From Symsagittifera roscoffensis (taxonomy: Eukaryota > Xenacoelomorpha > Acoela > Convolutidae), in NCBI RefSeq assembly GCF_963678635.1, contig NC_087068.1:14204027-14268026 (forward strand): a stretch of DNA of 64,000 bases, in the 5' to 3' direction. Shown piece by piece: positions 54,381 to 63,685 of this stretch. The first letter of the stretch is position 1, and each line of letters starts with the position of its first letter. The translations under genes were made by a program, and so were the position numbers. Under the pieces are notes generated by a model. That model searched no databases, was not told where the DNA came from, and was given only the letters and a program-made list of their open reading frames with translations.

Positions 54381-57300
54381 ATGAGGCGGAGTAGGGTACC
54401 GGTGCTCGAAAAAAGGTCAAGTGGATCAAACACAAAATATAATTCATCGCTGCGCGGAACGACATCAACGGGCCCAAGGATAACGAAGAAGAACTTTTCA
54501 GTTAACATGGTCAGCACAAGGAGTACAGCGGAGAGCAGGGCGAAAGAGGGCACGGAAGGGGAGCGAGTAGAACCCACCATCGAGATTGATCTAGAGACAC
54601 CCGATCAAAGTGTGGATGAAACAAGGAAGATGGCGACAGAGTCAACTCCAATGCCCAATGCAGAGGAACCGAACCAGAAACCCATAGAGTTCTCACCGAT
54701 AGATGACGCGGAAGATGCAATAGGCAACACCGAAGAAACGGTGAAAGAAGACTCTCAAGTAAAGAGGACATCTTTTACGGAAAAATTGGGAATAATGTTC
54801 GGAATAAAAACGAAAGAAAACGTGACTGAAGAACCAAAAGCAGAAAGAGCACGAACATTTGGGACAGTGAGCACGAAGACCTCAGAAGCCAATCCAAGAG
54901 AGGAACAAGCTAAAGCAGAGGCAACGGCCGAAGAGAGACCGACGGCTGACCATGAAGAGACTACCATTGAGCTGGGTGACTTGTTGGCGAAATTAAATCA
55001 GATTGACAAAAGACTTAAGCACAGTGAAGAAGACAGAGAGGTGATAAAAAAGGAGATAAGATACAACAAGCACGAGTATCTAGACAGTTATTTTAACCTA
55101 GCTAAGGCAACAGATGAGAGACTCAAGGAAATGTCAGATAAGGTAGAAGCCACCAATGAAGAACGAGAAAAGAACATCAAAACAGACATGCAACAGTTGA
55201 AGAACCGATATGATGATGTCAACAGCCAATTAGGGAGCCTGGAAAGGAGAATGGACACAATGAGCAAGAGTCAAGCCGAGAGTTCGTGTGCAATACAGGC
55301 GAAGTTGGATGCAATCTTGAGAGGTTCCACTCCACAAGAAAGACCGGCAGCGGATCGTACGCAAAGCACCAGAGTTGACTTTGTAGAACCACAACGGAAC
55401 AAACGGCAATCGACACCGTTGCCCTTAACCAGGGATGCGATAAGCATAGCACCAACAGCTGCGAAAACAATAATGAAGAATGGAACGTCGAATACAACGA
55501 CTGCTCCGGGAGATTCAACAGCTAACAGCAACACAGGACCGGATGCTATGACATGGGCCAGCACTTGGGAGATGATGAACAGGACTCTAGAGGCCTTCGC
55601 CACGAGGAACACTGACTCGAGCGACAGGAGAGAGGGAAAATCAAGAAAGACACTCAAGAAGCCAAAAGAATTCAAGGACGACTCCGATGGATGCATTGAC
55701 ACTTGGGTGGAAGTGATGAGATTACATTTAGAACAAGATAACTTGAGTGACGAAAGACAAGCATGTACAGCCATACTGAGCAACTTGGAAGGAACGGCAT
55801 TAAAATGCGTGGTCGCAAAGAAGGAGGAAGAACGCGACACCGCGGACAAGATCTTCGAGATATTGCTGAATCGATTCGGGTCAGGCATGAAGGGTCACCA
55901 AGCGATGATGCGATTTGAAAAGAGAAGGCAGAGGGACGACGAGTCAATAGATCGGTTCCTAGATGACCTCGAGAGCTTGAGAAGGAGGAGTGACCCAGAG
56001 GAGTCGACAAATAGACGGAACTTTAGCATTGCCTCGAAGTTCATCGATGGGGTGAAAAGTGATGACTTAAGGACAATGTTAGCAACATACTACACATTGT
56101 CGAAGGACAGCGCACCCACCCCAGAAGAAATGAGACAGAAATCAAGAGAATACATGCTGATGAAACCTAAGAAGTACTCATATTCCGAAAACAGGAACAC
56201 GCAAGGGGGAAGCCAACCCCAGAGGTCATCATGGTACAAACCTAGAGATGATATGGACAAGCGCAGATCATGCGCGAACTGCGGGTCAGCGGATCATCAT
56301 GTGGCTGACTGCACAACGTACAAACAAGGCATGAAGAGCCTAGATTATGCACCGGATGAAGAGGATATGAGCCAGATGGAGGAACGCGAGTACTATAATG
56401 GCTTAATCATCAAGATAGGCGCCAGATGCTTCTTCTGTAACCAGGAGGGGCACTTCAGAATGGATTGTCCCTTGTTCTGGGAAGCGGACAAGGACCAGAA
56501 TCACCCCAAACATAAGTTGGCATTAGCGGCGGTGCAGAATCAGCGGAACAGGCAAAACGAGTTTGAATCTAGGAACTTGGGGGCACCAAACACCGAATTG
56601 CCGACGAAGACAGTGAAAGCTGTTACACATGTTAGCGGTGCGTTAGAATCCGCGGCCGGAAGCTCTCTAGAGATAAATTATGAGAAAGCGGCGACGGAAG
56701 CAATTGCCAAAGTGAAACAAGATCTGGCTGCGAAAGAAATAGAGCAACGACTAAAGTTGGAGATCGAAAGACAGAATTTTAACGAAGCATTAACCGGATC
56801 GAACTCAATACCAGAGGCTAGAACGGGCTCAATGAAGACCGGGAATTGTAACACCGTGAAAATGGTGACAGGTAAACCTTTTGGAATATCGAAAATCGGA
56901 GCAAGAATAATGTCGATAATCACAGTGGGCGGACACGAGGTAACCAGAAACTTGAGCGAGCCGAGCGACCAGACGATAATGCACATTGACGTGTATGCAG
57001 ACTACCTGAGTGGAATAAGTCCACAAACGACTTCCAGAGCGCTCAGGGCACTACTCACGAGAGGGGGCAGCAAGTCGGTACGTGTTGATAATAGGTACAC
57101 TGAAGCTTATGGTCCACACGAGGTCATGCTAAATATAGATGGAATCAACATCTATACCAAGACGATGATAACATGCGACGAAGACCTAATTGGACAAATC
57201 TATGTAGGGAAAAAGGAATTGAAAGTAAGATCGATTGGACACTGTGCTATGCTTGAAGAAGATGCAATGCACATCGGGACGGAAGCAGACGTGACAGGGC

Positions 57301-59435
57301 ACGTGCTAGACATAAATGGCAAAAAGACTCAGTTACGTGGATTACTTGACACGGGAGCAGTCTTGAGCGTCATACCAATCGAAACATGGGAAAAGATGGG
57401 CTTTGACAAAGGTGACTTGATAGACTCGAGAATACGGCTGTCAGCTGCAAACAAAGGGGCCCTTCGGGTGTTGGGCAGGACGCCGATAATAGCCCTCAAT
57501 TTGGGGGAACGTAACCTGTGGATGAGCTTCATCGTGGTAGAAAACCTAGATGAATCTGACCAATTCATTTTGGGCAGAGACTTCATCAGGAATTTCGACG
57601 TAACGATAGATCTAAATAATGCAATGTTCAGGATACGGAACCCGGATAGGAGGTACGCAATCAAACCGGTAAATTTAATAATGGCAAATGAGAACAAAGC
57701 ACCGGTATTCTTGAGTAGGAGAGTGAGGTTAAAAGCTAATGAAGCGGCAATCGTAAGCTTGAGGATGAAAAATTATAATGAACTAAGTGACAACAAGCAA
57801 GTGTGTATAGTTCCAAATCCTAATAGTCAAAGCGCTGCTGTTTTAGGAAGATCATTTTCGATAACGAAGAGCGGCCTCTGCGTCAGTGTCTTGTTGAATA
57901 CCCTTGATATACCGATCACGATACAGAGGGGGAGGAAGCTGGGATATGCTTTACCGGTTAAAACTCGATATGAAACAATTGAAAACTCAAAACAAAATGA
58001 AGTTGTTGATTGTCCCAACCACAGGGACAAAATTTGTATCTTGAGACGATTGCAGAGAATAAAAGATTCTTCAGGTCTTATCAAATCACTTAAGTCAGAA
58101 ACGGACGATGGGCTTTCGAGCTGTTCGAACTTTCCAGAGCGACCCACACCAGATGAAATGCAAACTGATAAACCGGTTCTGCCGGAGATTGAACATTTAA
58201 GGGGCAAACTGAAAGATGAACAGCTCGAAGCTATCAAGGACGTACTAGAGCGGAACGAGGAGGTTTTTTCAAGGCATAAGGCGGATATCGGGTGTTGTAA
58301 TTTTGTTGAACATGAAATAGAACTTGAGGAAAACGCGGTACCATACAGGGAGGGGGCGAGGCGCATGACCCCACACAAATCGGACGCGTGTAGAAAAGAA
58401 ATCGAAACGTTACTAGAGTATGACATGATAGAACCATCCAAGTCACCGTGGGCGTGTGGAGTAGTGATGGCCAAAAAGAAAGGCGACCAGTTAAGGTTTT
58501 GTTGTGACTTTCGATACCTGAACTCCGTCACGGTGAAGGATGCCTATCCCATACCTAGAATTGATGAGAGCCTCTCGAAGTTAGGTGATGCGAAATTTTT
58601 TACGACTCTTGATTTAGGCTCGGCCTTTTGGCAGGTACCATTAAGGAAGCAAGACAGGGGCAAGACAGGGTTCGCCTGCGAGTTGGGTCTGTTTCAATGG
58701 AAACGGATGCCGTTTGGACTCTGCAATGCAACAGCCACGTTTCAGCGGCTGATGGCACACGCGTTGATAGGCGTGACGAAGAAGTACGGCAACCTGGTAA
58801 TGTGCTACGTGGACGACGTGGTAATAGCAACGCCAACACTAGAAGACCACATCGAGAGGCTTGACGAGGTGTTCGCGTGCATGAAAAGATCGGGGCTGAA
58901 GTGTAAACCATCAAAGTGCGAGATACTCAAGGACTCGATTAAATACTTGGGCAGGATGGTAGATAAACACGGTATCAGACCTGACCCAGACGCCGTGGAA
59001 GCAGTCCTAACCTGGAAATCACCGAAGACGGAACACCAGCTGATGAGCTTCCTGGGTTTCGCCAACTATTATAGAGAATTCATCAAGGGCTATGCGGACA
59101 AGGTATACCCGATGCAACAATTAATGAGACATAAGGGCAAGAAGTTCACGTGGAACAACGCGGCAGAAGAGTCATTCCAGAGAATAAAGAAAGAGCTGTG
59201 TGAGGCACCAGTACTGGGTATGCCGACTGAGAAGGGGATGTACGTGCTAGACACGGATGCGTCAGTAGTCGCTATTTCTGGGATTCTCCATCAAGAACAA
59301 GAATGGAATGGGAAGACAGTCTTGAGACCAATAGCATACGGGAGCAAGGTCCTAAGTGAAGTACGGAGCACCGAAAGCAGAGATGTTCGCGGTGGTCACC
59401 TTTGTCGAAAAATACAGAGCATACTTAGGCAGTGA
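54381..59435 (+). CDS. Gag-Pol part 1 of copy R: gag, protease, RT, RNase H start
   Basis: 1684 codons from the ATG at 54381. Residues 1 to about 340 are charged and partly coiled coil. A capsid-like region follows (about 390-600). Zinc knuckles are CANCGSADHHVADC (about 631-644) and CFFCNQEGHFRMDC (about 682-696), both CX2CX4HX4C. The aspartic protease has DTGA at residues 990-993 and ILGRDFIR after it. RT has the FCCDFRYLNS block (about 1372) and YVDD at 1476-1479. RNase H begins with LDTDASVVAIS (about 1624). After GSKVLSE the frame departs from the family sequence: about 11 bases present in copy M are missing near 59357, and it runs into a stop at 59433. Gag and pol share one frame with no stop between them. 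Confidence 0.93.
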   Translation: MRRSRVPVLEKRSSGSNTKYNSSLRGTTSTGPRITKKNFSVNMVSTRSTAESRAKEGTEGERVEPTIEIDLETPDQSVDETRKMATESTPMPNAEEPNQKPIEFSPIDDAEDAIGNTEETVKEDSQVKRTSFTEKLGIMFGIKTKENVTEEPKAERARTFGTVSTKTSEANPREEQAKAEATAEERPTADHEETTIELGDLLAKLNQIDKRLKHSEEDREVIKKEIRYNKHEYLDSYFNLAKATDERLKEMSDKVEATNEEREKNIKTDMQQLKNRYDDVNSQLGSLERRMDTMSKSQAESSCAIQAKLDAILRGSTPQERPAADRTQSTRVDFVEPQRNKRQSTPLPLTRDAISIAPTAAKTIMKNGTSNTTTAPGDSTANSNTGPDAMTWASTWEMMNRTLEAFATRNTDSSDRREGKSRKTLKKPKEFKDDSDGCIDTWVEVMRLHLEQDNLSDERQACTAILSNLEGTALKCVVAKKEEERDTADKIFEILLNRFGSGMKGHQAMMRFEKRRQRDDESIDRFLDDLESLRRRSDPEESTNRRNFSIASKFIDGVKSDDLRTMLATYYTLSKDSAPTPEEMRQKSREYMLMKPKKYSYSENRNTQGGSQPQRSSWYKPRDDMDKRRSCANCGSADHHVADCTTYKQGMKSLDYAPDEEDMSQMEEREYYNGLIIKIGARCFFCNQEGHFRMDCPLFWEADKDQNHPKHKLALAAVQNQRNRQNEFESRNLGAPNTELPTKTVKAVTHVSGALESAAGSSLEINYEKAATEAIAKVKQDLAAKEIEQRLKLEIERQNFNEALTGSNSIPEARTGSMKTGNCNTVKMVTGKPFGISKIGARIMSIITVGGHEVTRNLSEPSDQTIMHIDVYADYLSGISPQTTSRALRALLTRGGSKSVRVDNRYTEAYGPHEVMLNIDGINIYTKTMITCDEDLIGQIYVGKKELKVRSIGHCAMLEEDAMHIGTEADVTGHVLDINGKKTQLRGLLDTGAVLSVIPIETWEKMGFDKGDLIDSRIRLSAANKGALRVLGRTPIIALNLGERNLWMSFIVVENLDESDQFILGRDFIRNFDVTIDLNNAMFRIRNPDRRYAIKPVNLIMANENKAPVFLSRRVRLKANEAAIVSLRMKNYNELSDNKQVCIVPNPNSQSAAVLGRSFSITKSGLCVSVLLNTLDIPITIQRGRKLGYALPVKTRYETIENSKQNEVVDCPNHRDKICILRRLQRIKDSSGLIKSLKSETDDGLSSCSNFPERPTPDEMQTDKPVLPEIEHLRGKLKDEQLEAIKDVLERNEEVFSRHKADIGCCNFVEHEIELEENAVPYREGARRMTPHKSDACRKEIETLLEYDMIEPSKSPWACGVVMAKKKGDQLRFCCDFRYLNSVTVKDAYPIPRIDESLSKLGDAKFFTTLDLGSAFWQVPLRKQDRGKTGFACELGLFQWKRMPFGLCNATATFQRLMAHALIGVTKKYGNLVMCYVDDVVIATPTLEDHIERLDEVFACMKRSGLKCKPSKCEILKDSIKYLGRMVDKHGIRPDPDAVEAVLTWKSPKTEHQLMSFLGFANYYREFIKGYADKVYPMQQLMRHKGKKFTWNNAAEESFQRIKKELCEAPVLGMPTEKGMYVLDTDASVVAISGILHQEQEWNGKTVLRPIAYGSKVLSEVRSTESRDVRGGHLCRKIQSILRQ

Positions 59436-62400
59436 GCCCTTCAAGCTGCGAGTCGACAACCGAGCACTAAGCTGGCTGAAAACGTACTCAATGGACCAGA
59501 GCTATATTGGGAGGTGGATAGTTCGCTTGGATGGATACAACATGATAATTGAGCACAGAACACGAGATAAACATCAAAATGCTGACAGCTTGAGTAAGAA
59601 GACGGAGTTCTACGAGAGGCAAGAACAAAGAGAGGCGGACAGACCTGAGATCAAAGACGGCTTCTCCTTTATGGACAAAGAAACGTACGACAGTCTTCCA
59701 CTCACGAGATGGCTGGACAAATCAGGCAAACCGATTGAAGATCATCCCGAATTGCCGAAAGAGCCTCTTGAAAAGACCATCTTGAAGAAAAGCAGAGGGA
59801 TTCCAATAGGAATAATGCTCAAGTCTAAGATCGTGAGGGAAACACTCAAGGCAAAAGGTTATGATCTCATCCAGGTAGAGGAGGGAACGGTCCGAATAGA
59901 TGAAGACTTAATGAGGTTGCTTGAGAAACTATCAGATGACAAGCCCGTGATCCAAGGGAAAGGTCAGGAGGCACCGGAACTAACCATACTTCGGAGAGAA
60001 GAAACAGTGAACAATACTGATGTCTCAAAAGGAAGCATCACTGACAGCAAGGAAGTTGTGCGATCACTAGTTGAAAAAATCCCCGAAAAAATTCTGGAGC
60101 AGACAAAAGTCAGGGATAAGAAAGTAACATTCAGAGAAGAAGTTGAACACCTGGGACTAGATCAAGAGTCCGGGGAGTGGTCCAGATTCATGGAAGAAGA
60201 CGAAACCGGAGAAGGGAAATTGTCCGGGGAGCGTAAAGAGTGGGATGAAGACTCGGATGAGAGCAGCGAAGACCAAGACAGTCTATGCATGATACTGGCG
60301 GAAGAGAAGATAAGACAGCACGACAGGGAATTACAGACGGATCCATCTTCAGGGACGTATAATCTGGAAATACAAGAGTTACGAGGTGGTGAAGAGCTCG
60401 AGAAAATAGCAGTTTCAAGAAAACCACTAAGGGAACTATCGTGCAACTCAAACGTCAGAACGAATCTGGTACCAGAAGACGACATGAAAATCGTGAAAAG
60501 GATGATATGTGTGAAACTGAGCGATGACATCCACAACCCTGGTGAGATGAATGGACAGATCATGGCGCTAAAGGAGCACGTTAAGGCGAGATACAGGCTG
60601 TCTGACCTAATAAGGGCCCAGAAGAATGACAAAATGACAAGTAACCTCTCCAAATGGATCCATTCGGGAGTCAAGGAGAAGGGGGAACTTGAGGAAGACA
60701 GCTACAAGATCTTGAGCCAGTTCTACAAAGAAAAGAGAGACTTACTTTATCACACAGCTGAAGGGGTGGTAGCGTGCAAGAGAAGAGATGAGGAAAAAAT
60801 ATTACACAAACACAACCTCATCATACTACCACAATTGTACCAAACGGAGGTGCTTTTCAGATCACACGACCAGATGGGCCACCAGGGGATAGATAAAGTA
60901 CAACAAAGGATACTTCACAGGTTCGACTGGCCGGGAATGAGAAAAGCTTGCGAGAGATGGGTGAATGCCTGCCTAGCATGCCTTCAAGTAAAAGACCCAA
61001 GGAAGATGAAGTTTCCCCTCAAGTCTGTCGAAAGTTCGGAATTCAATGAAGTGGTGCAGATAGACCATCAGAAAATCTGCATGACGGAGTCGGGTTATAA
61101 CCAAATACTAGTTATAATAGATCACTTCACCAAGTTGGCGGAAGCTGTTCCGTGCCAGACAGCCTCAGCAGAGGAGACATGTGATCACCTGATAACGCAT
61201 TGGATATCGCGGTATGGTTGTCCAATGACTTTCCAGTCGGACAACGGCAAGGCTTTTGTGGGGGACTTGACAAGAGAATTGATGAAGAGATCACACATTG
61301 CTCAAGCACACTCGACGACCTATCATCCACAGACCAATGGGTTGGTAGAGAGACAGAACAGGACACTGGTCAACATGCTCAGGGTGTACTGCTCGAGATA
61401 CATGACGGACTGGGACAAATACCTGCCACAGGTAGTAGGAGCCTATAATAGTACTCAGCACTCGACGACGGGTATCAGTCCTTTCATGATGTTGACAGGC
61501 AGGGAAAGGGCAATGCCTATAACATTCTTCTACCCGGAGTACGAGGGGAAGAGGACGTCACCTCAAGCATACGTGAAGGAAGCGATCAAAAGACAACAAG
61601 AGCTAAACGAGCTATGTCGGAGAAACACGGCGCAAGCGCAAATGAGGCAACGCAAGAAATATGACGAAAAGATACTAAGAGCAAAGCCATACGAAGTGGG
61701 CCAATACGTGTGGGTCTTCCAAAATGTCATACCGCCCAAGGGAACAAAGAAACTACTCAAGAAATGGAGAGGACCGTTCATGATTACGGAAGTACATCAA
61801 CAAGGACGGTTCTATCGCTTGAGTACAGGGCGAGCAGCACATTACGAAAATCTGAAGCCTCACGTCCCGTCCCCGGAGGACTGGTGCCTACCAAAAGACA
61901 TGGAAGGTCTTGAGTACCTGGTGGTGGAACCAGCGTGCGAAGTGAATGAGAAAGGCACTAGAGAGAAAAATGATGGTAATGAGAACTTGAGTTTGGACGA
62001 CAACGAAAAGATAGAAGTGGAGTCGGATGCAGGTTCATTTGTAGAAGAAGACTGGAACGACCCAGAGCAAAACGAGGTACCGAAGTGGATGGAGCCGGAT
62101 CGACCAACACCACCGGAAACCAGGACTGGCAATCGTAAACGAACAGGTATGAGGTACAATAGGTACGGGGATGACTTCTTGATCGATAAGATACAGCCAG
62201 ACAAGTTGGGCGATGAACTACTAAGCGCAGGCGAACTGGAAGCCGAAGAGGAATGGCAGGTCATTGACGATGGTGGACATTATCCGCAGGATGATTACTC
62301 GACGCCAGAATTGGAGACGGATCTCGAGCAGAGTGAAATAGAAAGGAGGGAGAACACGAACTTGAGGATTCTAGAGTGGATGCGTGATGTCAAAGACGAG

Positions 62401-63177
62401 AGCCGCGAAGGACAAAGCATTCAGCAAATCGATGTATCAGCAGCAAATTACATGAAGACAGAGGACCCTCTTTTCGGATGGACAGCAACAGACAGGCCAC
62501 TGGACATCCCCAAGGACAATTCAGACCCGACTACATCGACGGGGACGTCGATAAATATTTTTGTCCGGGGAGTGGGGGTAGGACTTACCCACACCGAAAA
62601 TTTGATGATAAAGAAGCTCAAGGAAGTGAGGGAAACAAGCGGATTGGAACTGGAGGAAGAAGAACCAGAGCCTACCATAGGAAGGAATTTCAAAACGAAA
62701 TTCGAAATACCCAATGAATACTCAGAGAACATCATGATAACGGATAGCGACTTCATCCTGTCAAACAGGACCAGCGCGATCTGCATCACGGCGGACATGA
62801 GTTTCAAATCAAGATTGGAGGCTGACTTCAAAAGAGAGTACCAGAACGTAGAGTTTCTGTTCAGACAGAGGCCAGGACTGGGAGGCATAGCAGCGCTTCC
62901 ACCGTCAGTGGCACAAGTCCCGGGCAAATACCTCTGCTTCCTAGTAACGAGAGTCAACGACAGAAACACAATTGATCCCGAACACGTGATATTGGCACTG
63001 ACAAGACTACGTGAATTCATGATTGAAAGAGGAATAGTGGAGGTCTCGATGCCGGTGTACGACCCAAACAGGGGCAAACTGAGCTCGAGGGAATTGTACG
63101 CTATCCTACATGTGGTCTTTGCAGAAACAGAGATAATGGTGCATCTTCACAAGAAGTACTACTTGAGCATCGCCTGA
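59356..63177 (+). CDS. Pol part 2 of copy R: RNase H, integrase, acidic extension, C-terminal macro-like domain
   Basis: 1273 codons overlapping the previous frame. RNase H continues (AEMFAVVTF, RVDNRALSWL, QNADSLS). After a linker (about residues 100-460) comes the HHCC zinc domain (about 480-545), then the integrase core with catalytic D570, D629 and E665 (a DDX35E spacing), and a GPY/F-like module (about 801-821). An acidic disordered extension (830-1110) follows. Residues about 1124-1272 resemble a macro domain of the TARG1/ALC1 type: SAICITADMSFKSRLEADFK at the start, CFLVTRVND in the middle and VEVSMPVYDP followed by a final helix and strand. The listed start is formal: the frame is entered from part 1 by the RNase H frameshift. 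Confidence 0.9.
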   Translation: MKYGAPKAEMFAVVTFVEKYRAYLGSEPFKLRVDNRALSWLKTYSMDQSYIGRWIVRLDGYNMIIEHRTRDKHQNADSLSKKTEFYERQEQREADRPEIKDGFSFMDKETYDSLPLTRWLDKSGKPIEDHPELPKEPLEKTILKKSRGIPIGIMLKSKIVRETLKAKGYDLIQVEEGTVRIDEDLMRLLEKLSDDKPVIQGKGQEAPELTILRREETVNNTDVSKGSITDSKEVVRSLVEKIPEKILEQTKVRDKKVTFREEVEHLGLDQESGEWSRFMEEDETGEGKLSGERKEWDEDSDESSEDQDSLCMILAEEKIRQHDRELQTDPSSGTYNLEIQELRGGEELEKIAVSRKPLRELSCNSNVRTNLVPEDDMKIVKRMICVKLSDDIHNPGEMNGQIMALKEHVKARYRLSDLIRAQKNDKMTSNLSKWIHSGVKEKGELEEDSYKILSQFYKEKRDLLYHTAEGVVACKRRDEEKILHKHNLIILPQLYQTEVLFRSHDQMGHQGIDKVQQRILHRFDWPGMRKACERWVNACLACLQVKDPRKMKFPLKSVESSEFNEVVQIDHQKICMTESGYNQILVIIDHFTKLAEAVPCQTASAEETCDHLITHWISRYGCPMTFQSDNGKAFVGDLTRELMKRSHIAQAHSTTYHPQTNGLVERQNRTLVNMLRVYCSRYMTDWDKYLPQVVGAYNSTQHSTTGISPFMMLTGRERAMPITFFYPEYEGKRTSPQAYVKEAIKRQQELNELCRRNTAQAQMRQRKKYDEKILRAKPYEVGQYVWVFQNVIPPKGTKKLLKKWRGPFMITEVHQQGRFYRLSTGRAAHYENLKPHVPSPEDWCLPKDMEGLEYLVVEPACEVNEKGTREKNDGNENLSLDDNEKIEVESDAGSFVEEDWNDPEQNEVPKWMEPDRPTPPETRTGNRKRTGMRYNRYGDDFLIDKIQPDKLGDELLSAGELEAEEEWQVIDDGGHYPQDDYSTPELETDLEQSEIERRENTNLRILEWMRDVKDESREGQSIQQIDVSAANYMKTEDPLFGWTATDRPLDIPKDNSDPTTSTGTSINIFVRGVGVGLTHTENLMIKKLKEVRETSGLELEEEEPEPTIGRNFKTKFEIPNEYSENIMITDSDFILSNRTSAICITADMSFKSRLEADFKREYQNVEFLFRQRPGLGGIAALPPSVAQVPGKYLCFLVTRVNDRNTIDPEHVILALTRLREFMIERGIVEVSMPVYDPNRGKLSSRELYAILHVVFAETEIMVHLHKKYYLSIA
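62727..63174 (+). other. Macro-like (ADP-ribose-binding-type) domain at the C terminus of Pol
   Basis: The domain boundaries inside the preceding CDS are residues about 1124-1272. The element order matches TARG1/OARD1-like macro domains: acidic start DSDF, strand with SAICITAD, a helix ending FKREY, a PG-containing turn (QVPGKYLCFLV), a helix (HVILALTRLREFM), strand with SMP and a last helix and strand (LYAILHVVFAETEIMVH). The TARG1 catalytic Lys position is Arg (TRV) and the GCGLD loop is replaced by YDPNRGKL, so hydrolase activity is doubtful while binding may remain. Confidence 0.65.
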
Positions 63178-63455
63178 GTCGGGTACATGGAGGTATCAGG
63201 TCGGGTGTGAGGGAGGAGTCTTGAGTTAGGTACTGGGGTGCGGCGCAGGTAAAGGGATCTTAAGATGTGATTGGCATGACAATTGAATTTTAAAAGAAAG
63301 AATTGATGGCGCTAAAACATAAAATGAATCTGCATGTTCTTAAGGGAAAATCCAATCGAATTGCTTTAAGTGATATGAGAATGATAAGATTTTAACCATA
63401 TGGGTAGAAGGGGGGTCTCTAGGTTAGGAACGTGACATGCTAAGTTTTAATGAGC
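63178..63455 (+). other. Region between pol stop and splice acceptor (copy R)
   Basis: About 280 bases with no ORF, AT-rich in the middle. Its end aligns roughly with 39420-39477 of copy M (GGGGG run, GGTTAGGAACGTGACATG against GGCTAGGCATGGGC). Confidence 0.5.
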
Positions 63456-63468
63456 TTTCTGTTTTCAG
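63456..63468 (+). promoter_or_regulatory. Candidate 3' splice site before the post-pol region (copy R)
   Basis: TTTCTGTTTTCAG, the counterpart of 39478-39491 in copy M. The conservation of TTTTCAG at this place supports splicing of a post-pol RNA. Confidence 0.52.
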
Positions 63469-63592
63469 ATCAAGTTTGAAAAACAAAGTTGAAAATCCAA
63501 CTACACTCAAGCGAGTAACAGAAAGAGAGAATCTTGACTGAACACGCGATAATCCGAATCTACAGCAAGTACTTGCAAGAGAACAGTTCTAG

Positions 63593-63655
63593 GTAATTCT
63601 TGAGTTGGTAAGGTAATTCTTGAGTTGGTAAGGTAATTCTTGAGCTGGTTAACAT
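63593..63655 (+). repeat. TAATTCTTGAG direct repeats before post-pol protein 1 (copy R)
   Basis: Three 20-bp units GGTAATTCTTGAGTTGGTAA (the last with GAGCTGG). Same core and position as 39589-39678 in copy M but a different unit length. Confidence 0.65.
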
Positions 63656-63685
63656 CTACCTACATACATCCCGAAGTTACAAAGA

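Noticed and set aside
55271-55888. 205-codon minus-strand ORF with hydrophobic stretches (mirror at 3030-3647)
   Set aside because: Antisense of gag in both copies; its conservation follows from the gag sequence.
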